Assembly (NCBI GenBank): GCA_965222315.1
Contig: OZ244951.1
Location: 868,001 to 932,000 of the forward strand
Source of the DNA: JACKII01 sp965222315
Lineage (GTDB): Bacteria > Pseudomonadota > Alphaproteobacteria > Bin95
Reading direction: 5' to 3'
DNA length: 64,000 nucleotides
The position numbers were made by a program, and so were the translations under genes. This document shows positions 49,788-58,727 of the stretch, piece after piece. The notes beneath the pieces are model-generated. The model ran no database searches. It had not been told where the DNA came from and saw only the letters and a program-made list of their open reading frames with translations. Within the stretch, counting starts at the first letter, position 1. Each line of letters begins with the position of its first letter.

Positions 49788-50132
49788 ATGACTGGTTATA
49801 GAGATGCGCCATATCTAGAACGCGACGACCAGGCGGAAATGACAGATGTTTACGTCTTTATCGATCCTCAGGCGGAACAGTCTGATACTGCTTGGGGCGA
49901 TAGCTTTGATTTTTCCCTGATTGGCTCTGCCGCAGATAAAGACGATTGGGACGACGACGATCCCGATGATGACTTCTACTATGCGTCTGAAAAAAGTGGG
50001 GTGTACTTCCCCGACGGCACCGCCAATGCCTTTGGCGACAATTATCAAGATGCTTCGGAAACGAGCCTTGATCCATTAGATCAAGGGCCAGTTATCCATT
50101 ACGGCCTGGAGACGGATTGGGGCCTGGGCTGA
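49788..50132 (+). CDS. Small acidic protein, unknown
   Basis: The 114-residue product is very rich in Asp (for example DKDDWDDDDPDDDFYYAS) and Tyr/Phe and has no recognised domain, signal peptide or membrane segment. GGGAG stands before the ATG, and the CRP-type palindrome and the inverted repeat lie just upstream, which supports a real gene. It could bind metal or basic partners. It is the only gene between the FKBP and CoA-transferase genes. Confidence 0.6.
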   Translation: MTGYRDAPYLERDDQAEMTDVYVFIDPQAEQSDTAWGDSFDFSLIGSAADKDDWDDDDPDDDFYYASEKSGVYFPDGTANAFGDNYQDASETSLDPLDQGPVIHYGLETDWGLG

Positions 50133-50266
50133 CCCGGATAAGGACTGGCCCAGACAAGGGCTGGCCGCGGCGCGCGCAAAGGGCTGTTGCGGCGGTGGTC
50201 TCTGGCCATCTTGCAGGCATACGGTTAGCTTCTGGGCGTTTGTTAATTCCCTTGGAGCTTCCCGCC

Positions 50267-51445
50267 ATGCCCGGTCCGCTTGACGGCTTCCGTATTCTTG
50301 ACCTTTCCGCCGTCATCAGCGGCCCGTTCGCCACCATGATCCTGGCCGATCAGGGCGCGGACGTGATCAAGCTGGAGCCGCCTGGCTCCGGCGACTTCAC
50401 CCGCTCCGCTGGCAACCAGTCGGGCGGGCTCTCGGCCAGCTTCCTGAACAATAACCGCAACAAGCGCTCGGTCGTGCTCGACCTGAAGCAGCCGGAAGCG
50501 ATTGAGGCGGTTAAGAAAATCGCCGCCTCGTGCGATGCGCTGGTGCAGAACTTCCGGCCGGGTGTGATGGAACGCCTTGGCCTCGGCTACGAGGACATCA
50601 AGGCCGTAAAGCCGGACATCGTTTATTGCTCGATCTCCGGCTTTGGCGAGGTCGGTCCCTGGAGCCACAAACCGGTCTACGACCCCATCATCCAGGCGCT
50701 CTCCGGCCTTTGCTCCGTGCAGGGCGGCAGCGACGAGCGGCGGCCCCGACTGATCCGCACCATCGTGCCGGACAAGGTGACGGCGCTGACGGCTTCCCAG
50801 GCGATTACGGCGGGCCTGCTGGCGCGCTCCAAGACAGGGGAGGGTCAGCACATCCGCCTGTCCATGCTGGACTCGATCGTCGCCTTTCTCTGGTCCAGCG
50901 ACATGGGCTCCCAGACCTATGTGGACAAGGAGGTCAGCCTGCAGCGCGCCGCCAGCTTCCTCGACCTAATCTATGAGACAAAGGACGGCTACATGGCCGT
51001 CTCCACCATGACCAATGGCCAGTGGCAGGCGTTCTGCCGGGCGTCCGGCAATCCGGAATGGATCGACGACGAGCGCTTCGTCACCACCGCGCTCCGCGAT
51101 CTCAACATCGACGCACGGCTGGAACTGATCCAGTCCGCCATGACCGACCATTCCAACGACGAGTGGATGGCGATCCTGGACGAAGCCGGTGTGCCCTGCG
51201 CGCCCGTCCTGCACCGCAAGGACATGATTCACAACGAGCAGGTGCTGGCGAACGAGATCATCGTCGAGCACGACCACCCGGTCGCCGGGCGTTTGCGCCA
51301 GACCCGCAACGCCGCCCGTTTCGAGGGCACCACGCCCGAATACCGCCACGGCGCGCCGGTGCTGGGCGAGCATACGGCGGACGTGCTGCGCGAGGTTGGC
51401 TTCGGCGAGGCGGAGATCGAGGGGCTATTGGTCGAACGACGCTAG
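50267..51445 (+). CDS. CaiB/BaiF family CoA transferase (family III)
   Basis: The 392-residue protein has the family III CoA-transferase pattern: LSAVISGPFATMILADQGADVIKLEPP, NNNRNKRSVVLDLK, CSISGFGEVGPW and the GEGQHIRLSMLDS segment with the catalytic Asp. It moves CoA between organic acids. ATG 50267 with GGAG upstream begins the domain; the upstream open frame is not conserved. It heads a series of catabolic genes (amidohydrolase, epoxide hydrolase, monooxygenase, dioxygenase), but the small exported GGCT-like gene lies between. Confidence 0.92.
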   Translation: MPGPLDGFRILDLSAVISGPFATMILADQGADVIKLEPPGSGDFTRSAGNQSGGLSASFLNNNRNKRSVVLDLKQPEAIEAVKKIAASCDALVQNFRPGVMERLGLGYEDIKAVKPDIVYCSISGFGEVGPWSHKPVYDPIIQALSGLCSVQGGSDERRPRLIRTIVPDKVTALTASQAITAGLLARSKTGEGQHIRLSMLDSIVAFLWSSDMGSQTYVDKEVSLQRAASFLDLIYETKDGYMAVSTMTNGQWQAFCRASGNPEWIDDERFVTTALRDLNIDARLELIQSAMTDHSNDEWMAILDEAGVPCAPVLHRKDMIHNEQVLANEIIVEHDHPVAGRLRQTRNAARFEGTTPEYRHGAPVLGEHTADVLREVGFGEAEIEGLLVERR

Positions 51446-51579
51446 GGCTATCACAGCCAGTGGAAATTCGCCGCTCACTGTGCCGAAAATCACAGATGCC
51501 CGGACTGAAATGGCGGCTACTCGCTCGATCCCAGGGGTGATCTCCACTCCTGGCATCGGTGCATCACGGAGTGGCTGTA

Positions 51580-52305
51580 ATGAGACGGAATTGGCTGGCA
51601 GTTGTTGCGGGATTGGTCATTGCTGTGGCGAACGGTCATGCGTTTGCCGATTCCTGCCATCCCGCGGTCGATCATCAGAAGCCCCAATACACCATCGGCT
51701 ACGGCAGTTTGATGCAAAAGGCATCGAAAGACCGTACCGCGCCGAACACCGGCGGCAACATTCCGGCCATGGTTACGGGATACCAGCGCGCCTGGAATGC
51801 CCAGGGCGTGTCGATTGGCTTTAGCACCACCTATTTGGGAGTCACGAATTCGCCCGACGCCAGGATGGCGGCGGCCTTCTATCAAATCTTTGACGCCAGC
51901 GACATCGAAGCGACTGACCAGCGTGAGGTCTATTACTGCCGGGAGGCGGTGAAGCCGGCGCAGGTTCGTCTGCTCGACCGGTCGACGACGCCGGCCAACG
52001 GCCAGATCTGGATCTATGTCAATAAACCTGAGTACACACGAGAACCGGACAAGACCTACCCGATGGTGCAGTCCTACGTTGATATATTCATCAGCGGCTG
52101 TATCGAGTTGCGGGCGCGCGTGATCGGCGAAAACCAGAACTTTGCCGAACAATGTATCGAAACAACCGGCAGCTGGTCGGCGCATTGGGTCAACGACCGG
52201 CTCTATCCGCGGCGCCCGTTCATGCATCAGCCGAGCGCCGGGAAGATCGACAAGTTGTTGGCGGATTTGGTTCCCGAACAGTTTAACAGCATCAGGATCG
52301 AGTAA
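51580..52305 (+). CDS. Exported gamma-glutamylcyclotransferase-like protein
   Basis: The 241-residue product has a signal peptide (LAVVAGLVIAVANGHAFADS) and then a GGCT-like fold, with the YGSLM loop that holds the gamma-glutamyl group in such enzymes (about residues 41-45, IGYGSLMQ) and REVYYCRE that may hold the acid. Being periplasmic, it may act on gamma-glutamyl peptides or be only a fold relative. ATG 51580 is taken because GGAG stands 9 nt before it. No operon partner is clear. Confidence 0.75.
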   Translation: MRRNWLAVVAGLVIAVANGHAFADSCHPAVDHQKPQYTIGYGSLMQKASKDRTAPNTGGNIPAMVTGYQRAWNAQGVSIGFSTTYLGVTNSPDARMAAAFYQIFDASDIEATDQREVYYCREAVKPAQVRLLDRSTTPANGQIWIYVNKPEYTREPDKTYPMVQSYVDIFISGCIELRARVIGENQNFAEQCIETTGSWSAHWVNDRLYPRRPFMHQPSAGKIDKLLADLVPEQFNSIRIE

Positions 52306-52371
52306 ACGGCTTGCCAGTCATGGCGGGGGGCGGCACCATGACGCCCAAATAACCTCAGAGGAAACACCGCC

Positions 52372-53580
52372 ATGAACGACGTTGCCATTAACGAGGAAAA
52401 TCTCTGGCGCCTGGAAACGCCCGGCACGGAAGGCTGGGGCCGCACCGCGCGGGTCGATGATCCCAAGAAATACTTCATGGTCTCCACCGACTGCCATGCG
52501 AACGAGCCGCCGGACCTCTGGGTGAAGCGGATCGACAAGAAATATCTCGACCGGGTGCCGCGTATCGAGACCGATGAGAATGGCGTGCAGTGGCGCTATT
52601 GTGAGGGCTACCGCCCGGACCGCGTGCGCGTCATGAGCTTCGAGGGCGAAGACTGGATCCGCTCCAAGGCCGGCGCCGATCCGGCAGACCGGCTGAAAGA
52701 CAACAGTGCCGACGGCATCGACGTGGAGATCATCTTCCCGAACAAGGGCCTCGCCATGTGGGCGACGCCGGACCCGATCTTCTCCAGCGCGCAATGTGCG
52801 GTCTGGAACGACTGGGCGGCAGAGCAGTTTTTCGGCCATGGCCAGGCCATGGTGCCGGTCGCGGCCATCGCGACGGGCGACCTTGACTGCGCGATGGCGG
52901 AAATCAAGCGGGTGGCAAAGATGGGCTACACGATCCTGTCGCTGCCCTGCAAACCGGTATGGGGCGCCCATGACGTGGATCACGTCAATTACAACCTGCC
53001 GCACTTCGATCCCATGTGGGCCCTGATCCAAGAGGCCGACCTGACCATGACCTTCCACGTCTCGACAGGCCGCGACCCGCGGGCGGCCAGGGGCAATGGC
53101 GGCGCGATCATCAATTATGTTACCCACTCGCTGGCGCCGACCATCGAGCCGATTGCGAACCTCTGCTCCAGCGGCGTGCTGGAGCGGTTTCCGAACCTGC
53201 GTTTTGCCTCGGTCGAAGCCGGGATCGGCTGGGTGCCCTGGCTGATGGACGCCATGGACGAGGCCTACCGCAAGCATCACATGTGGGTGCGGCCCAAACT
53301 GGACATGCTGCCGTCGGAGTATTTCCGCCGGAATGGCTTTGCGACCTTCCAGGAAGATCCGGCCGGCCTTGCGCTCGCCGAGGAATGGCGGCTGGAGGAC
53401 AATTTCTGCTGGGCCAACGACTACCCGCATCACGAGGGCACCTGGCCGCATTCCTACCAGGCCATCGAGCGCACGATGGGCATGCTGAACGATGTGCAGC
53501 GGGCCAAAATCCTTGGCCTCAATGCTGCCAAATGCTTCAAGCTGGATGTGCCGGAGCACCAGCGCCTGGAGAGCTTTTAG
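52372..53580 (+). CDS. Amidohydrolase-2 family metal-dependent hydrolase/decarboxylase
   Basis: The 402-residue protein belongs to the ACMSD-like amidohydrolase family (PF04909). It shows a metal-ligand start STDCHANEPPDLW, FHVSTGRDPR, SVEAGIGWVPWL and the C-terminal NDYPHHEGTWPHS with the last Asp/His. Such enzymes decarboxylate or hydrolyse aromatic or carbonyl substrates. AGAGGAAA precedes the ATG. Between it and the epoxide hydrolase gene lies a 101-bp nested palindrome. Confidence 0.88.
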   Translation: MNDVAINEENLWRLETPGTEGWGRTARVDDPKKYFMVSTDCHANEPPDLWVKRIDKKYLDRVPRIETDENGVQWRYCEGYRPDRVRVMSFEGEDWIRSKAGADPADRLKDNSADGIDVEIIFPNKGLAMWATPDPIFSSAQCAVWNDWAAEQFFGHGQAMVPVAAIATGDLDCAMAEIKRVAKMGYTILSLPCKPVWGAHDVDHVNYNLPHFDPMWALIQEADLTMTFHVSTGRDPRAARGNGGAIINYVTHSLAPTIEPIANLCSSGVLERFPNLRFASVEAGIGWVPWLMDAMDEAYRKHHMWVRPKLDMLPSEYFRRNGFATFQEDPAGLALAEEWRLEDNFCWANDYPHHEGTWPHSYQAIERTMGMLNDVQRAKILGLNAAKCFKLDVPEHQRLESF

Positions 53581-53595
53581 GAGCCTAATCTAGCG

Positions 53596-53696
53596 CTTCA
53601 TCTCGAGTGCCCGCTGACCAAGCGGGCATATCGAGAGATCGCCTGTGACGAAGCCACGTCTCTCGATACGCGACTACGTCGCCACTCGAGATGAAG
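53596..53696. repeat. Nested palindrome (cruciform-forming element)
   Basis: The outer arms cttcatctcgagtg (53596-53609) and cactcgagatgaag (53683-53696) are a perfect 14-bp inverted repeat. Inside lie tgcccgct/agcgggca (53608-53628) and atcgagaga/tctctcgat (53630-53666). The element fills the gap between the amidohydrolase stop and the epoxide hydrolase ATG. The GGAG before that ATG (53696-53699) touches the right arm, so folding could affect translation. Confidence 0.8.
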
Positions 53697-53707
53697 GAGC
53701 TATTGCC

Positions 53708-54844
53708 ATGACTGACGCCATCCGTCCGTTCAAGATCGACATAGCCGACGCCGACCTTGATGACCTCCGCCGCCGTCTGCGCGCCACGCGCTGGCCGGAG
53801 AAAGAGGTGGTGGATGACTGGAGCCAGGGCACGCCGCTCGCCTACACCCAGGACCTGTGCCGGTATTGGGCGGACAAGTTCGACTGGCGGCCATGGGAAC
53901 GGAAATTCAATGGCTGGCCGCAGTTCCTGACGAAGATCGACGGCGTCGACATTCACTTCCTGCACGTGCGCTCGCCGCACGAAAACGCCATGCCGCTGAT
54001 CCTGACCCACGGCTGGCCCGGAAGCGTCCTGGAGTTCCACAAGGTCATCGATCCCCTGGTCAACCCGACCGACCACGGCGGTAAGGCCGAAGACGCGTTC
54101 CATGTCGTCATTCCGTCTCTTCCCGGCTATGGCTGGTCTGGCAAACCGAAAGGGACGGGCTGGGGTGTGGAGAAGATCGGCGACGCCTGGGCGCAACTGA
54201 TGGGGCGGCTTGGCTACGACCGCTATGTGGCGCAGGGCGGCGATTGGGGCTCTGCCGTCACCGGCTGCATCGGTGCGCAGGACCCTGCCCACTGCGCCGG
54301 TATTCACCTGAACATGCTGATGATGCGGCCCACGACCCCGCCCGACCAGATGACCGAGGCGGAACAGACCGCCGCCAAGAAGCTCAAATATTACAATGAC
54401 TGGGACAGCGGCTATTCCAAGCAGCATTCCACCCGGCCGCAGACGGTCGGCTATGGCCTGGCCGACTCGCCGTCCGGCCAATGTGCCTGGATCGTCGAGA
54501 AGTTCTGGGCCTGGATGGACTGCGACGGCCATCCGGAAAACGTGCTGACACGCGACGAGATTCTGGCCAACGTCTCCATCTATTGGCTGACGAACAGCGC
54601 TGCGTCCTCTGCCCGCCTCTACTGGCAGAGTTTCCGCCGTGCCAAGCAGGACCCGGTCAGCGTGCTGATGGGCTACACCATCTTCCCACACGACATTTCC
54701 TATTCATCCCAACGCTGGGCAGAGCAGCGTTTCAAGAATATTGTCTATTGGAACGAGCGCGAGAAAGGTGGCCACTTTGCGGCCTTTGAAGTGCCGGATG
54801 CGTTTGTGGAAGAAGTCCGAAACTGTTTCCGGCTCGTGCGGTAG
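53708..54844 (+). CDS. Epoxide hydrolase (EHN-type alpha/beta hydrolase)
   Basis: The 378-residue protein has the N-terminal EHN lid domain (PFKIDIADADLDDLRRRLRA) and an alpha/beta hydrolase core: THGWPGS oxyanion region, the nucleophile elbow GGDWGSAV with Asp, and HF...ERGGHFAAFE-like end with the catalytic His (EKGGHFAAFEVPD). It opens epoxides with water. AAGGAGC stands before the ATG at 53708; an upstream open frame reads through the palindrome and is rejected. It is one of four codirectional catabolic genes. Confidence 0.92.
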   Translation: MTDAIRPFKIDIADADLDDLRRRLRATRWPEKEVVDDWSQGTPLAYTQDLCRYWADKFDWRPWERKFNGWPQFLTKIDGVDIHFLHVRSPHENAMPLILTHGWPGSVLEFHKVIDPLVNPTDHGGKAEDAFHVVIPSLPGYGWSGKPKGTGWGVEKIGDAWAQLMGRLGYDRYVAQGGDWGSAVTGCIGAQDPAHCAGIHLNMLMMRPTTPPDQMTEAEQTAAKKLKYYNDWDSGYSKQHSTRPQTVGYGLADSPSGQCAWIVEKFWAWMDCDGHPENVLTRDEILANVSIYWLTNSAASSARLYWQSFRRAKQDPVSVLMGYTIFPHDISYSSQRWAEQRFKNIVYWNEREKGGHFAAFEVPDAFVEEVRNCFRLVR

Positions 54845-54870
54845 GCCAATCTCCGGCAAGGAATGTTGTA

Positions 54871-56676
54871 ATGAATCATGTGACCCAGGACAGCCTGAAG
54901 GCTACCGAAGACCGTGAGGTAGAGCGGGTTGTTTCCGCCTGGCTGGAGGCGTTCGAAGGGGCGCTCGCGAGCGGCGAAGCGGCCAAGGTGGCTGCCTTGT
55001 TGACCGCGGATGCCAACTGGCGGGACGTGCTCGCCTTTACCTGGCACCTGATGCCGCGCGTTGGCGCGGACGCGATAGCCGGACCGCTGGTCGAGCGCCA
55101 GCCATCCGTGCAGGCCAAGGGTTTTGAGATCAACCCGGACCGCGTGCAGCCGCGCTGGGTGAAGCGGCTCGGCCGGGACTGTATTGAAGCGCTCTACCGT
55201 TTCGAGACCAAGGTTGGCCGTGGCGAGGGCGTGCTGCGCCTGGTACCGGCCGCCAACGGTGGCGTTGCCGGACACAAGGCGTGGGTGTTGTCGACATCGC
55301 TGGAGGAGTTGCGCGGTTTCGAGGAGAAGCGGGGGGCGAACCGGCCGACGGGCGCGGCTTACTCCCGCAATTTCGGCGGCGACAATTGGGACGATGCCCG
55401 CCGCCGGGCGCAGGCCTATGACGGCCATGACCCGACCGTGCTGGTTGTCGGCGGTGCGCAGGCGGGGCTCTCTGCCGCCGCGAGACTGAACCAGGTTGGC
55501 GTCGATACGCTGGTGGTCGAGAAGTGGCCGCGCATCGGCGACAGTTGGCGCAAGCGCTACCATTCGCTGGCGCTGCACAACTCGATCAAGGTCAATAACC
55601 TGCCTTATCTGCCGTTTCCCGACACCTGGCCGAACTACATCCCGAAGGACATGCTGGGGCTTTGGTTCGAGTTCTACGCGCAGGTCATGGAAATCAATCA
55701 TTGGACCAGCACGGAGTTCACCCGCGGCGAGTGGGATGAACAGGCGCAATGCTGGACCGCCACGCTGAAACTGGCGGACGGCAGCGAACGGGTGATGCGG
55801 CCCCGGCATATCGTCTTTGCCAACGGCGTCAGCAGCTACCCGCTGCTGCCGAAAATCCCCGGCCTGGACAGCTTCAAGGGGGACGTCATCCACTCTGAAG
55901 GTTTCGACAGTGGCGCTCCCTATCAGGGCAAGAAGGCCATCGTCATTGGCACGGGCTCCAGCGCCAACGACATCGCGCTCGACCTGCACAGCTTCGGCGT
56001 TGAGACGACGCTGGTGCAGCGTGGCTCGACCACGGTGGTGTCCATCGATCCATCGGCCAAGCTGAACTATGCGCTCTATGACGATGTGCCGACCATCGAC
56101 GACGGCGACCTGATCGGTACTGCCTCCACGCCGCCGATGATCGTGGAAGGCTACCAGGCTGCCGTGAAGCGGATGCTGGAACTCGACAAGGAGATGATCG
56201 ACGGGCTGAAGGGCATCGGCTTCAAGTTCGACATCGGCGAAGACAATACCGGCCACCAGATGAAATACCGGCGGCGCGGCGGCGGCTACAACCTGGATGC
56301 CGGCTCGTCCGACCTGATGATCAAGGGCGAGATCGGCCTGATCCAGAATGAGAATATCGAGCGCTACTGCCCGGAAGGCGCGCTGTTGAAGGACGGTACA
56401 TTGGTGCCCGCCGACCTGATCGTGCTCGGCACCGGCTATTTCCCCCAGGGCGAACTGGTGCGCCGGGCACTGGGCGAGGAGATGGCGGAAAAGATCGGTC
56501 CGATCTGGGGCGAGGATGCGGATGGCGAACTGGCCAACATGTTCAAGCGCACGCCGCAGCCTGGCGCCTGGTTCATCGCCGGCAGCCTGACCCAAGCGCG
56601 GGTGTATTCCAAATACATGGCGTTGCAGATCAAGGCGATCGAAGAAGGGCTGGTTGATACCGATCCGTTTGCCTAA
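54871..56676 (+). CDS. Flavin-containing monooxygenase-like protein with N-terminal NTF2-like domain
   Basis: The 601-residue protein has two parts. Residues 1-160 look like an NTF2/SnoaL-like domain (FEGALASGEAAKVAALLTADANWRD). Residues 190-600 are a FAD/NADPH monooxygenase with VVGGAQAGLSAAARL (FAD), SLALHNSIK, the NADPH motif IGTGSSANDIAL and a late GTGYFPQG. Such fusions resemble some Baeyer-Villiger or N-hydroxylating monooxygenases. It follows the epoxide hydrolase by 26 nt and precedes a TauD-type enzyme. Substrate unknown. Confidence 0.88.
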   Translation: MNHVTQDSLKATEDREVERVVSAWLEAFEGALASGEAAKVAALLTADANWRDVLAFTWHLMPRVGADAIAGPLVERQPSVQAKGFEINPDRVQPRWVKRLGRDCIEALYRFETKVGRGEGVLRLVPAANGGVAGHKAWVLSTSLEELRGFEEKRGANRPTGAAYSRNFGGDNWDDARRRAQAYDGHDPTVLVVGGAQAGLSAAARLNQVGVDTLVVEKWPRIGDSWRKRYHSLALHNSIKVNNLPYLPFPDTWPNYIPKDMLGLWFEFYAQVMEINHWTSTEFTRGEWDEQAQCWTATLKLADGSERVMRPRHIVFANGVSSYPLLPKIPGLDSFKGDVIHSEGFDSGAPYQGKKAIVIGTGSSANDIALDLHSFGVETTLVQRGSTTVVSIDPSAKLNYALYDDVPTIDDGDLIGTASTPPMIVEGYQAAVKRMLELDKEMIDGLKGIGFKFDIGEDNTGHQMKYRRRGGGYNLDAGSSDLMIKGEIGLIQNENIERYCPEGALLKDGTLVPADLIVLGTGYFPQGELVRRALGEEMAEKIGPIWGEDADGELANMFKRTPQPGAWFIAGSLTQARVYSKYMALQIKAIEEGLVDTDPFA

Positions 56677-56723
56677 ATTTGTTAAGACGATGATGACCTA
56701 ACAATCCGGAGCGGTGGCTGGCC

Positions 56724-57713
56724 ATGGAACATAAGCAATCCAATCTGAATGGCGATTTCGGCGTGATGATCGAAGGCGTGACCCGCGCGGACCTGCGCGA
56801 TCCGGCCTTCCAGCGGCAGGCGTTTGACCTCTGGACCAGGCATGGCGGCCTGATGACTGTCCGGGGGGATGACCTGATAGGTCTGCCGCCGGAAGAGCTG
56901 ATGGCTTGGTCCGAACTGTTCGGCGACGTGGAACATGGGAACTCCGTCGCGCGGGAAGACAAGATGGTGCCGGGCTTCCCGATCCTGAAGATCGGTAACA
57001 TCAAGAACGAGGAAGGCAAGCCGACCGCTCAGTTGGCGACGGTGCCGCAACTGCGGAGCGACGCGGATATCCAGTACAACCCGGAGACCCGCCGGCCGGT
57101 GTGGCATACGGACTCGACCTTCCGCCCGAGCCCGCCCATCGGCTCCGTCTTTCATTGCAAGCAGGCGCCGACAGAAGGCGGCGAGACCCTGTTCGCCGAC
57201 ATGCGCACCGCCTTCAAGGCGATGGACGATGAAACCAGGGCGAAGCTGGAGGGGCTGGAGGCGGTCTGTTCGCTCGCCCATCACGACAAAAAGATCAGCC
57301 TCTACTCCAAGGGGTACCCGGTGCTGACGCCGGAGCAGCGGGCCGCGAACCCGCCGAACCGGGTGCCGTTGGTCCTGAAGCACCCCGTCAGCGGCGAACC
57401 GGCGCTCTACGGCATGAACAGTTCGACCTGCGCCGTGCTGCCGAAGGGGCAGGAGATCTCCCAGGAGCAGTTGGACATTTGCGACCTGGAGGGGATTGAG
57501 CACGAGAGCGTGCTGATCCTGCGCGACCTGCTGCCCTTCGTGACCCGGCCGGACTTTACGGTGAAGTGGGCCTGGCAGCCCGGCGATGTGGTGGTGTGGG
57601 ACAACCGCTGCACCATCCATTCGGCGACCGGCTATGACTACGAAAACCAGTCGCGGGAAATGTGGCGGCTGACATTGCTGGACAAGGCCGAGGCGAAGGC
57701 GGTTGCGGCTTAG
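56724..57713 (+). CDS. TauD/TfdA family 2-oxoglutarate-dependent dioxygenase
   Basis: The 329-residue protein has the TauD-type metal site: VWHTDSTFRP (HxD) in the first third, IHSATGYDYE (distal His) and REMWRLTL (2-oxoglutarate Arg) near the end. The overall order resembles 2,4-D/alpha-ketoglutarate dioxygenases. It is a second copy of the type found at 35633. It is the last of the catabolic series (47-nt gap to the monooxygenase gene). Substrate unknown. Confidence 0.9.
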   Translation: MEHKQSNLNGDFGVMIEGVTRADLRDPAFQRQAFDLWTRHGGLMTVRGDDLIGLPPEELMAWSELFGDVEHGNSVAREDKMVPGFPILKIGNIKNEEGKPTAQLATVPQLRSDADIQYNPETRRPVWHTDSTFRPSPPIGSVFHCKQAPTEGGETLFADMRTAFKAMDDETRAKLEGLEAVCSLAHHDKKISLYSKGYPVLTPEQRAANPPNRVPLVLKHPVSGEPALYGMNSSTCAVLPKGQEISQEQLDICDLEGIEHESVLILRDLLPFVTRPDFTVKWAWQPGDVVVWDNRCTIHSATGYDYENQSREMWRLTLLDKAEAKAVAA

Positions 57714-57887
57714 TATTTCAGGCGGTTTGACCAAGCCAAATTAAGGGGAAACAAGGCCCCTGCGCCTCTCGCCGTTGGCTTGGCTGCGGGGTCCGGCAGT
57801 ATTCGGAGCCCAGGAAACGGTTGTTTCAGCCAGACCGAACGCCTTGATTTGCCGGTGCGCGGTTCATAATAGCGCGGCGTTTCCCCG

Positions 57888-57926
57888 AAAAGCAAAGGCT
57901 CCGGACATAGGGTGCGCCCGGAGCCT
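57888..57926 (-). terminator. Terminator of the CTERM gene (minus strand)
   Basis: AGGCTCCGG (57896-57904) is inverted against CCGGAGCCT (57918-57926). Read on the minus strand it is followed by ttgctttt, T-rich, 42 nt after the stop codon at 57968. Confidence 0.75.
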
Positions 57927-57967
57927 CGCAATCGAAGTAGGAAAGGTGGGAAGTAGGGACGAACCCG

Positions 57968-58549
57968 TCAGGCCGCCTTTTTGCGGCGGGCGCCCAGCAT
58001 CGTCAGCATGCCAATGCCCGCAAGCCCGAGCAGCCCGGCAGCGGGCACCGGAATTGCGGAGGGATCCTGCACGACAGAGACGTTATCGACCAAAGCGTCG
58101 TAGTCTGTCCCATTGATTTCGCTCCGGAACGAGATGGTCGTTGATGGGCCGGTCGCAGAAAAATTAACGGTTTCTGTCGCCCAGGCGCCACCCAGGTCGT
58201 ATGTCCCGGATTCAACGCCGTTGATGTCCACCGCAAACCCCTTTGGCCCTGCGATCACCCGCGCGATGAAGTCAAAGCTGAGGATGTACGGGTTGCCGGT
58301 CGCCGTCGCAATTGTCTGAGAGATCATCGGATCAGCGTCTGACCCGACATTGTTACCATTGTGGTTGATCCAGAACGAACCGGCCGGATTGCCTAGAGTG
58401 CCAGCGTAGCCGCCGTCAACGCCCTGATTGTTGTAGGTCCACCCGGAAGAGTCGGTCGCGAAATCCCCGTTGGTGATAAGATTCGCGTGCGTGGTGCCTG
58501 AAGCAAAGACAGCCATCATCATCGACGCTCCCACAACATACTGTTTCAT
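57968..58549 (-). CDS. Exported protein with VPxPA-CTERM sorting signal
   Basis: The 193-residue protein has a signal peptide (VVGASMMMAVFASGTTHA, cut near HA-NL), a beta-rich core starting ITNGDFATDSSGWTYNN and a C-terminal CTERM tail: IPVPAAGLLGLAGIGML then ARRKKAA. The core pattern (NGDFE-like start, carbohydrate-binding-like jellyroll) is common in DUF642/PEP-CTERM proteins. It is probably handled by an exosortase as is the protein at 14472. Function unknown. Confidence 0.85.
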   Translation of the reverse strand: MKQYVVGASMMMAVFASGTTHANLITNGDFATDSSGWTYNNQGVDGGYAGTLGNPAGSFWINHNGNNVGSDADPMISQTIATATGNPYILSFDFIARVIAGPKGFAVDINGVESGTYDLGGAWATETVNFSATGPSTTISFRSEINGTDYDALVDNVSVVQDPSAIPVPAAGLLGLAGIGMLTMLGARRKKAA

Positions 58550-58727
58550 CGCTTTGCTCCCAAAAGTGAGTTACCATGTTATTAGCGCATACAATGATAT
58601 CAAAAAAGAAGATTCCGCTCAACTGTCTTTCAACTGCAGATGCGTTTCTCGAGTGGCTTCGTTGCTCAGAAGGAAGCCGGACCGGAGTATGCCAACATCG
58701 GCAGGGACCGCCGGTCCGGCATTAAGG

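Noticed and set aside
54745..56595. Antisense frame of 616 codons over the monooxygenase
   Set aside because: The monooxygenase has two dinucleotide-binding motifs; the antisense product resembles nothing.
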